From Acidobacteriaceae bacterium (GTDB taxonomy: Bacteria; Acidobacteriota; Terriglobia; Terriglobales; Acidobacteriaceae), in contig WQYS01000042.1 of the NCBI GenBank assembly GCA_009781125.1, positions 1-11,915 on the forward strand: DNA of 11,915 nucleotides, given 5' to 3'. Position 1 is the stretch's first letter. Every line of letters starts with the position of its first letter. The position numbers were made by a program, and so were the translations under genes. This document shows positions 1 through 5,118 of this stretch, in pieces. Below the pieces are notes generated by a model. That model searched no databases and was not told the origin of the DNA. It was given only the letters and a program-made list of their open reading frames with translations.

Positions 1-9
1 ACCCCCCGC

Positions 10-15
10 TATAAT
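10..15 (+). promoter_or_regulatory. Pribnow box (-10) of the tRNA-Phe promoter
   Basis: A perfect TATAAT lies 12 bases before the first base of the tRNA. Transcription would therefore start about 5 bases upstream of the mature tRNA, leaving a short 5' leader for RNase P to remove. The -35 element would fall before the start of the window and cannot be seen. Confidence 0.8.
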
Positions 16-27
16 TCGCCCTCCTCC

Positions 28-103
<76 letters not shown>

Positions 104-110
104 TAAAATC

Positions 111-144
111 AAAGGGTTGCGACGTCGCAGCCCTTTTTGTTTTT
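111..144 (+). terminator. Rho-independent terminator of tRNA-Phe
   Basis: A long inverted repeat, AAAGGGTTGCGAC (111-123) followed directly by GTCGCAGCCCTTT (124-136), has a single G-T wobble and forms a strong hairpin. It runs into a T-rich tract (134-144). It starts 8 bases after the CCA of the tRNA, as expected for a monocistronic tRNA transcript. Confidence 0.88.
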
Positions 145-147
145 GAT

Positions 148-167
148 CGGGCTAACGCCGGGCTAAC
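148..167. repeat. Tandem CGGGCTAAC direct repeat beside the tRNA terminator
   Basis: The 9-mer CGGGCTAAC occurs at 148-156 and again at 159-167, a period of 11 bases or one helical turn. It lies between the tRNA terminator and the opposing terminator. Arm-type recombinase sites near attachment sites are often short direct repeats, but two copies do not prove this. No function is assigned. Confidence 0.4.
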
Positions 168-177
168 TTTCGGTAAG

Positions 178-208
178 AGAAAAACAAAAACCAGATTATG
201 CAATCTGG
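178..208 (-). terminator. Rho-independent terminator for leftward transcription
   Basis: On the minus strand CCAGATT (208-202), a 4-base loop and AATCTGG (197-191) form a 7-bp stem. It is followed by TTTTTGTTTTT (190-180). This is the right orientation to end transcription of the AlpA-like gene at 423-695, and it would also shield the tRNA gene from leftward readthrough. Together with the tRNA terminator it makes a back-to-back terminator pair. Confidence 0.75.
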
Positions 209-212
209 CTTT

Positions 213-422
213 ATAATGCTTTCTTACTCAGTGATACCAAGGCTTTCCCTATTATACCTTTCTATATGGTGTGGTATGCCTCCTGAGATATCACCCTTCC
301 CCGTACACCCCATGTAGTCGCCCCATACCTCGACGATCATTTGACACTACCCCAACGTGACCATAGGCAGGAAACCGTTGTTTCATGTGGGCCGCTAGGC
401 CGTTGTTGGCGAGACGACCCGG
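213..422. other. Non-coding spacer between terminator and AlpA-like gene
   Basis: About 210 bases hold no credible gene on either strand. A 63-codon rightward frame beginning at 341 runs mostly through the antisense of the AlpA-like gene and has no ribosome binding site. I see no tRNA, promoter pair or integrase remnant here. With the tRNA and terminators, this is where an island integrase would normally sit, and it is absent. Confidence 0.5.
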
Positions 423-695
423 TTAGTAGTTCATGGGTTTGTTTGTTGATTCCGGCTTTTGTTCTGGCAGCGCCCCCATATGATGGGTACGCGAAGCCAG
501 CCATGCCTCCATGTCACTGCGGCGATACCTGACCTTGTGACCGATTTTTATGAATGGCAGCTTGTAACGTCCGGTTGAGCGCCATACAGCCAGTGTACCT
601 ACGGTCACATTAAGTATCCTTGCAGCATCATGATCATCGACAAGTTCGCTGATGCTCTGAAGCGTAGAAGGTTGTTGGGTTGCTGCATCCATCAT
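423..695 (-). CDS. AlpA/excisionase-like helix-turn-helix protein
   Basis: Predicted 90-residue DNA-binding protein of the HTH_17 (MerR-like excisionase / AlpA) type. Residues about 20-45 (DDHDAARILNVTVGTLAVWR) form a winged helix-turn-helix. They are followed by the family-typical wing and helix: LPFIKIGHKVRYRR, then SDMEAWL (46-66). The tail from residue 70 is polar and probably disordered. I chose ATG 695, the first of two adjacent ATGs, because AAGGAG lies 4 bases upstream; the second ATG (692) has 7-base spacing and is equally possible. The frame stays open to an ATG at 767, but that start has no such site. AlpA-like proteins regulate integrases or act as recombination directionality factors in prophages and islands. 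Position near a tRNA supports that role, although no integrase is in the window. A terminator for this gene lies at 178-208. Confidence 0.8.
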   Translation of the reverse strand: MMDAATQQPSTLQSISELVDDHDAARILNVTVGTLAVWRSTGRYKLPFIKIGHKVRYRRSDMEAWLASRTHHMGALPEQKPESTNKPMNY

Positions 696-1071
696 ATATC
701 TCCTTAATGACCCGTGACATTTCGGGCATGTTGGGAATAATGAATGATGGGCGGTAGGAATAGACACTTTTCATTCGATCTACATACAGTCTGCCGCACG
801 CTGTACAGTCTGCCGCAGACAGCATTTCAACCCATTTGGGATGCTGTGCCAGCATGGACGCTGCGGGCATAGGAGACGGGTTTTCCCTTTTGATGTAGCC
901 TCTTGCGCCAGCGCCTTTTCAGGCAAAGAGGTCGTAAGGCCGTCGTTACCCTTTGCGCCACTCTCTTGAACCTTTGCCATTTAGGAAAAGCCGTTTTTGG
1001 CAGAGGCTGAGATTGGACTGCCTTGATGCTACCATTTCTTGCAATGTGAGAACTTTGGGATAAATTCAACA
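696..1071. other. Divergent intergenic region between AlpA-like and AlbA_2 genes
   Basis: This 376-base stretch separates two divergently transcribed genes and should hold both promoters, but I cannot point to a convincing -35/-10 pair for either. The 14-bp direct repeats at 785-817 are its clearest structure. A leftward frame from ATG 870 to 634 could encode 78 residues of plausible composition. It would overlap the AlpA-like gene by 62 bases and lacks a ribosome binding site, so I do not call it as a gene. Confidence 0.5.
785..817. repeat. Pair of 14-bp direct repeats upstream of the AlpA-like gene
   Basis: TACAGTCTGCCGCA occurs at 785-798 and identically at 804-817, separated by CGCTG (period 19). 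The pair lies 90-122 bases upstream of the AlpA-like start on its promoter side. Two identical direct repeats at this spacing suit binding sites for a small DNA-binding protein, such as an autoregulating excisionase-like factor. The assignment as operators is inference. Confidence 0.55.
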
Positions 1072-2649
1072 ATGTCGATCTCAGGTAGCAAGCTGCCCAT
1101 CAACCTAAACGACCTGCTGCGCCAGCGCACGGTCGAGGGCGAACGCATCGAGTACAAGACAGGGTGGAATCCCGACGCGATTATTCGCACGCTCTGCGCC
1201 TTTGCCAACGACTTTGAAAATCTGGGCGGCGGATACGTGGTTATCGGGCAGGACTGCGATAACAACGGCCAACCCGTGTTCCCGCCTGTCGGGCTGGCTG
1301 CCGATCAACTCGATAAAATCCAGCGCGAATTACTCGCAGCCTGCCAGTTGATCCAGCCGCCTTACTTCCCCATGCTGAGCATGGAGGTAGTCGAAGGCCG
1401 TAACCTGATGGTGCTGTGGGCATCCGGTGGGCAGACCCGCCCATACAAAGCCCCTGAATCGGTCACGGCCAAGAAGAAAACGTGGCATTACTACATCCGC
1501 CGCTATGGCAGCACGGTCGAAGCCAAGGGCGAAACCGAACAGGAACTGCTGAATCTGGCTGCAAAGGTTCCTTTCGATGATCGCTATAACCAGTCGGCGC
1601 GTGTCGATGACTTGTCCAAGCCCTTGATGCAGGACTTCTTGCAGGAAGTTGGTAGTGCTCTGGCCGAGGAAGCAGCATCGCTGCCGGTCGAAGTGCTTGG
1701 GCAGCAGATGAACGTAGCGGGCGGTTCTGCCGAATTGCCGTGGCCCAAAAACGTGGGGTTGCTGTTCTTCAACGAAACGCCGGAGCGGTTTTTTCCCTAT
1801 ACCCAGATCGATGTGGTGTGGTTCCCGGAAGGAGCCGGCGGCGACCGTTTCGACGAAAAAATCTTCAAAGGGCCGCTGGCACGGATGACGCGTGAGGCGT
1901 TGGGCTACATCCAGCGCAATTACCTGCACGAAACGGTTATCAAACATCCCGACCGTGCCGAAGCGACACGGGTTTGGAATTTCCCTTACGCAGCCATCGA
2001 AGAAGCCTTGGTCAACGCTATCTACCATCGCTCCTACGAAGAACGCGAACCCATTGAGGTGCGTATCAGCCACGACGAATTGGCGGTTGTCAGCTTTCCC
2101 GGCCTGGATCGGTCGATCCGGCTGGAAGACCTGCAGGCAGGCCGAGCCATCAGCCGTCGCTACCGCAACCGGCGCATTGGCGAGTTCCTGAAAGAACTTG
2201 ACCTGACCGAGGGGCGTTCGACGGGTATCCCGAAAATCCTCAAGGAAATGGCCGCCAACGGCTCACCGCCGCCGATCTTCGAGACGGACGATGACCGAAT
2301 CTCGTTCGTGATCCGGTTGTTGCGTCACCCGCTTGCGAAGAGGGCGATGACGGCAGGCGAGGAAATCACAGGACAAGTCACAGGACAAGTCACAGGACAA
2401 GTCACAGAAGAAGTCGAGCGCCTGCTACGCTTCATGACTGATGAGATGTCGCGCCAGCAAATCCAATCCGCACTCGGCCTCAAGGCTAGGGATCATTTTC
2501 TCAGCGCCTACCTGAAACCGGCATTGGCGGCACAAGTGATTGAAATGACTTTGCCGGACGTGCCACGTAGCAGCAAGCAACGCTATCGCTTGACGGCACT
2601 TGGTCAACGGTGGCTAGCGGGTAGGCTGACTGGCGGAAACTCGGACTAA
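1072..2649 (+). CDS. AlbA_2 (Schlafen-like) / COG2865 putative transcriptional regulator
   Basis: A 525-residue protein from ATG 1072 (numbering from that start). An AlbA_2/Schlafen-like DNA-binding domain covers about residues 10-150, with the typical EGERIEYKTGW near 22-32 and AFANDFENLGGGYVVIG at 43-59. A degenerate HATPase_c_4-like module follows, with EEALVNAIYH near 310-319 and GRSTGIPKI at 381-389. The C-terminus is a winged-helix-like region preceded by three TGQV repeats (433-444) and a TEEV variant. The frame extends upstream to a TTG at 1039, but the ATG fits the family start; neither has a strong Shine-Dalgarno site. Such proteins are often annotated as RecG-like or DNA-binding regulators and are frequent in defence islands and beside toxin or restriction genes. 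The target is unknown. An IS element separates it from the downstream gene cluster. Confidence 0.88.
   Translation: MSISGSKLPINLNDLLRQRTVEGERIEYKTGWNPDAIIRTLCAFANDFENLGGGYVVIGQDCDNNGQPVFPPVGLAADQLDKIQRELLAACQLIQPPYFPMLSMEVVEGRNLMVLWASGGQTRPYKAPESVTAKKKTWHYYIRRYGSTVEAKGETEQELLNLAAKVPFDDRYNQSARVDDLSKPLMQDFLQEVGSALAEEAASLPVEVLGQQMNVAGGSAELPWPKNVGLLFFNETPERFFPYTQIDVVWFPEGAGGDRFDEKIFKGPLARMTREALGYIQRNYLHETVIKHPDRAEATRVWNFPYAAIEEALVNAIYHRSYEEREPIEVRISHDELAVVSFPGLDRSIRLEDLQAGRAISRRYRNRRIGEFLKELDLTEGRSTGIPKILKEMAANGSPPPIFETDDDRISFVIRLLRHPLAKRAMTAGEEITGQVTGQVTGQVTEEVERLLRFMTDEMSRQQIQSALGLKARDHFLSAYLKPALAAQVIEMTLPDVPRSSKQRYRLTALGQRWLAGRLTGGNSD
2368..2415 (+). repeat. In-frame 12-bp tandem repeat (TGQV) in the AlbA_2 gene
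   Basis: ACAGGACAAGTC occurs three times without a mismatch (2368-2379, 2380-2391, 2392-2403), followed by a diverged fourth unit, ACAGAAGAAGTC (2404-2415). It encodes TGQV three times and then TEEV, in the linker between the ATPase-like part and the C-terminal winged helix. The unit is a multiple of three, so copy-number change would alter linker length without a frameshift. Confidence 0.95.
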
Positions 2650-2777
2650 CCCACATTGATTTATTCATGGTCTGATCCCTTTTCCACTCCAACAAACCAG
2701 AGGCGCATTCCGACGAACAACCTTCCGGGGAGCATTTCATGGCTGCGGCAGTCGATCCAGACCCGCAAGGTCTTTAC
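2650..2777. other. Spacer between AlbA_2 gene and IS element
   Basis: No gene, hairpin terminator or promoter pair is evident in these 128 bases. It is the left flank of the insertion sequence. Its last bases do not duplicate the first bases after the right end exactly (TTA here against CTA there), so no clean target-site duplication is seen. Confidence 0.4.
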
Positions 2778-2824
2778 GTAAGCTTCCCTGTCAAGTAGGC
2801 AACGGTTTGTAGACGTTCGGAGCC
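2778..2824. repeat. IS terminal inverted repeat, orfB-side end
   Basis: Compared with the reverse complement of 3933-3979, 34 of 47 positions match without gaps. The first 11 (GTAAGCTTCCC) and the last 9 (TTCGGAGCC) are identical, and an internal GTAGA also matches. The repeat includes the stop codon and final codons of orfB. Confidence 0.7.
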
Positions 2825-3657
2825 GTGGTTATCCGGGGCATGAATTGCACCGGCGGGAGGCCGCCCAACGATTGATGCGGGCGGCATTCGTTGTACTCAA
2901 TCAGCCACTGTTCGGTAATGGCTTGCACCTGTTCGAGGTTGGCGAACAAGTGGGCATCCAGGACTTCCGTGCGGTACGTGCGGTTAAACCGCTCGATAAA
3001 GGCGTTCTGGTTCGGTTTCTCTGGCTGGATATACCGCACGGCAATGCCTTTGGAACCCACCCATTCGGTGAACGCCTGCGAAACCATTTCCGGCCCGTTA
3101 TCCATGCGGATGGCCTCCGGGGTGCCGTAGCAATCCACCAAGCGGCTCAAGACGCGAATCAAGCGTGATGAGGGGGTTGAGGAGGTGCCCACTTCAATCG
3201 CCAAGCATTCCCGGTTCGCCTCATCGATCACGTTCAGCGTACGGAACCGGCGGCCACAATACAGCGCGTCGTGCATGAAGTCCAAGGCCCAGCAGCGGTT
3301 TGGCTCGGCGGCAAGCTCCAACGGTTGGCGGGGCCGGTCTGGCAAACGCTTTTTGCCGCGCCGGGGCAGGTTCAGTTTCATCTCGCAGTACACCCTGTGA
3401 ACTCTCTTGTGGTTCCAACGCTGCCCATCGAGCCGTAGCCGGTCAAAGCACTTCCAGAACCCCCAGCGCCCATGCTGGCTGACGATGCCGTTCAACGCAT
3501 CAATCACCTCAGCATCACGCACAGCAGCATCGGCTGGCCTTTTGTAGTACGCCTCCCGCGACAGGCCAGCAATGCGACAGGCGCGCGTGATCGACCGCTT
3601 GGCTTGCACCAACTTCTCGACCGCCTCGCGCCTGGCTGGCGGCGTCAGGATTTTCGG
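2791..3657 (-). CDS. IS3-family transposase OrfB (DDE integrase domain)
   Basis: Catalytic half of an IS3-family transposase, about 288 residues from the frameshift region near 3657 to the TGA at 2791. Counting from codon 3657-3655, the HTH_21-like segment (SREAYYKRP, WGFWKCFDRLR) is followed by the rve integrase core. The DDE residues are D126 (WALDFMHD), D186 (RMDNGP) and E222 (NAFIERFNRTYR), with 35 residues between the second Asp and the Glu as in IS3 elements. The C-terminal ECRPHQSLGGLPP motif is present. The reading frame is -1 relative to orfA. It is normally expressed as an OrfAB fusion by programmed frameshifting around CCGAAAATCC (3657-3648). The frame is open back to 3831, but that part is the out-of-phase shadow of orfA. 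OrfB itself looks intact. Confidence 0.85.
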   Translation of the reverse strand, partial: PKILTPPARREAVEKLVQAKRSITRACRIAGLSREAYYKRPADAAVRDAEVIDALNGIVSQHGRWGFWKCFDRLRLDGQRWNHKRVHRVYCEMKLNLPRRGKKRLPDRPRQPLELAAEPNRCWALDFMHDALYCGRRFRTLNVIDEANRECLAIEVGTSSTPSSRLIRVLSRLVDCYGTPEAIRMDNGPEMVSQAFTEWVGSKGIAVRYIQPEKPNQNAFIERFNRTYRTEVLDAHLFANLEQVQAITEQWLIEYNECRPHQSLGGLPPVQFMPRITTAPNVYKPLPT

Positions 3658-3911
3658 TTCAGAACATCCTTGATCGCCGAATTCTCCAAGGCCAGCTCCG
3701 CATACATGCGCTTGAGCTTGGCGTTCTCGGCTTCCAATTCCCGCAGGCGTTGCAGCTCTGACACCTGCAACCCTGCAAACTTGCTTTTCCACTGGTAGTA
3801 CGTCGCCACGCTCACGCCATGTTTTCAGCATATCTCGGCGACCGCTATTCCCGACTCGCCTTCTTTCAGGACGGCGACGATCTGGCTTTCTGTAAATCTG
3901 CTCTTCTTCAA
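3645..3911 (-). pseudogene. IS3-family OrfA, interrupted by an in-frame TGA
   Basis: Reading from TTG 3911, preceded by GGAG with 6-base spacing, the frame encodes a typical OrfA of 88 codons: start KKSRFTESQIVAVLKEG, then a helix-turn-helix, then a leucine-zipper-like region (LQRLRELEAENAKLKRM). Codon 29 (3827-3825) is TGA, falling between EIC and KHGVSVATYYQW, where relatives usually have Arg; a C-to-T change of CGA is the simplest origin. The natural TGA stop is at 3645-3647. With codon 29 stopped, the DNA-binding half and the OrfAB fusion would not be made except by readthrough or a downstream restart. The rest of the gene has no other damage. Confidence 0.82.
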
Positions 3912-3932
3912 AGGAGTCTCCAAGGACTAGGA

Positions 3933-3979
3933 GGCTCCGAAATTCTACTGCCTGATGTCTTATGGATGGGGAAGCTTAC
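3933..3979. repeat. IS terminal inverted repeat, orfA-side end
   Basis: Inverted partner of 2778-2824, matching at 34 of 47 positions with identical outer 11 and inner 9 bases. It ends 22 bases before the TTG start of orfA, so the orfA leader and promoter must overlap this end. Confidence 0.7.
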
Positions 3980-4112
3980 GCTATTATCTACAACCCTATT
4001 TGCATAATTTTATATGCGTACTTTCCAACTGCGAGAAGGGTTCTGAAGGGCAAATAAAACGCCACCCGGTTAACGAAAATGTTCAACGATAAGTGCGAAG
4101 CGGATAGGATGC

Positions 4113-4141
4113 TTGTACGTACTACGCTTTTCTTTTACACA
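4113..4141 (+). promoter_or_regulatory. Weak candidate promoter for the DUF4007 cluster
   Basis: TTGTAC (4113-4118) and TACACA (4136-4141) are 17 bases apart, about 50 bases before the DUF4007 start. The -35 matches the sigma-70 consensus at four of six positions, but the -10 is poor. It is the best pair I see in the 209-base gap after the IS (3980-4188), which otherwise holds no gene. The inverted pair GTACTAC (4119-4125) / GTAGTAC (4152-4158) and the palindrome GCAATTGC (4142-4149) overlap this area and could be operator sequence. Confidence 0.25.
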
Positions 4142-4158
4142 GCAATTGCAGGTAGTAC

Positions 4159-4179
4159 AACTGGTGAAGTCCACCAGTT
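4159..4179. repeat. Hairpin directly upstream of the DUF4007 start codon
   Basis: AACTGGTG (4159-4166) and CACCAGTT (4172-4179) are perfect inverted repeats around a 5-base loop. They end 9 bases before ATG 4189, in the place normally taken by the ribosome binding site. It could be a repressor operator or an RNA hairpin limiting translation. The lack of a T tract argues against a terminator. Confidence 0.6.
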
Positions 4180-4188
4180 CGGGTTAAA

Positions 4189-5118
4189 ATGGCGTTTATG
4201 GATGCTACAATAAAACTCCGCAGAGGAACGCCGACCCATTTCTCAGGCCACGAGACTTTTCCCTTGCGTCAAATGTGGCTCAAGAAGGTTTTTGACAAAG
4301 CCGACGATAACGGACTGATTCGCAAATCGGCTTTTGCCGATGAAAAGGCCATCGCAGATTTCGGCGTAGGTAAGAACATGGTGGCATCAATCCGCCATTG
4401 GGCCTTGGCTTGCGGTGTAATGTTCGAGGACGGTGACATTTTTCGTATCCGAAGCATCGCCAAGGAGATTCTGAGTAACGACGGGCTCGATCCCTACGCG
4501 GAGAACCCTTCAACAGCATGGCTCGCCCATTGGCAGCTTGCAGGTTGCTGCTTTCGTTCGACGACTTGGCATTGGCTGTTCAACTATGTGACGACCCCCA
4601 CCTTTACGCGCCAAGAGCTCGAAGAACCCTTGGCGCGCTATGCTAGTGAGTTCGAGCCGAAACCCCGGCTCTCAACCTCAACGATTTCGCGTGACCTAGA
4701 AACGTGCCTTCGTAGCTACGCACCGCGCACAGCGGGTGGCTCCCCCGAAGACTTTGCCGAGCCGCTCTTGGGCGAGTTAGGCCTACTGCAAGAAGTACAT
4801 AGAGGTCAATACGCTTTTCGCCGCGGCCCGAAAGCTTCGCTGCACGATGGCATTTTCGCCTATGCCTTGGTCGACTTTTGGAATCGAAAGACAGAGGGAC
4901 AAAGTTCGCTGGCCTTCGAAACCGTGGCCTACGCAGAAGGATCGCCGGGACGGGTTTTCAAGCTTGATGAGGAGTCGATCGCCCAACGCTTGATGGCACT
5001 CTCGGGCTTCACCGAGGGCAAGCTCGAATGGACCGATTCGGCCGGACTTCGCCAAGTTCACCGCAAGGATCTGTCCAAGGAAGACATTAAAAATATGATC
5101 AGGCACGCCTATGACTGA
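4189..5118 (+). CDS. DUF4007 family protein
   Basis: A 309-residue protein recognised as DUF4007 from the N-terminal signature FSGHETFPLRQMWLKK (18-33) and the following GVGKNMVASIRHWA (59-72). The latter resembles a DNA-binding helix-turn-helix segment. No signal peptide or membrane helix is evident, so it is likely cytoplasmic. ATG 4189 and ATG 4198 are both possible starts; neither has a good Shine-Dalgarno site, and a hairpin occupies 4159-4179. The gene overlaps the next one by 8 bases (ATGACTGA), pointing to coupled translation. From memory, genes of this family recur beside PAPS-reductase-like and large ATPase genes in dnd-like loci, which is the arrangement here, but I cannot verify this without a search. 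Biochemical function unknown; a DNA-recognition role in the complex is inference. Confidence 0.85.
   Translation: MAFMDATIKLRRGTPTHFSGHETFPLRQMWLKKVFDKADDNGLIRKSAFADEKAIADFGVGKNMVASIRHWALACGVMFEDGDIFRIRSIAKEILSNDGLDPYAENPSTAWLAHWQLAGCCFRSTTWHWLFNYVTTPTFTRQELEEPLARYASEFEPKPRLSTSTISRDLETCLRSYAPRTAGGSPEDFAEPLLGELGLLQEVHRGQYAFRRGPKASLHDGIFAYALVDFWNRKTEGQSSLAFETVAYAEGSPGRVFKLDEESIAQRLMALSGFTEGKLEWTDSAGLRQVHRKDLSKEDIKNMIRHAYD

Larger units (their letters stand above)
2778..3979 (-). mobile_element. IS3-family insertion sequence, orfA interrupted
   Basis: A 1202-bp element carries a typical IS3-family orfA/orfB pair on the minus strand inside long imperfect inverted repeats. The size, the -1 frame relation of orfB to orfA and the DDE spacing all fit the family. 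The outer edges read GTAAGCTTCCC on both ends; one more base (C) also matches outside each end, so the true boundary may be 2777-3980. The TG...CA tips common in this family and a perfect target duplication are not obvious. An in-frame TGA in orfA suggests that the copy cannot make full-length OrfAB and is decaying. It lies between the AlbA_2 gene and the DUF4007 cluster and disrupts no recognisable gene. Subgroup not determined. Confidence 0.85.

Noticed and set aside
341..532. Rightward 63-codon frame downstream of the tRNA
   Set aside because: Much of it is the antisense of the AlpA-like C-terminus; no ribosome site and no family features.
780..1072. Leftward frames at 780-980 and 827-1072 upstream of the AlpA-like gene
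   Set aside because: Both mutually overlap in different frames, lack convincing Shine-Dalgarno sites and show no domain.
1330..2073. Long leftward open frame of 247 codons
   Set aside because: Lies wholly antisense to the clearly coding AlbA_2 gene; it has no family motif, and the strong codon bias of the real gene explains its openness.
3825..3827. TGA in orfA read as selenocysteine or a programmed stop
   Set aside because: No SECIS-like hairpin was noted and transposases do not use selenocysteine; a C-to-T nonsense change of an Arg codon is simpler.
4000..4018. AT-rich imperfect palindrome around GCATA...TATGC after the IS
   Set aside because: Short and AT-rich enough to occur by chance; no link to a start site or gene.
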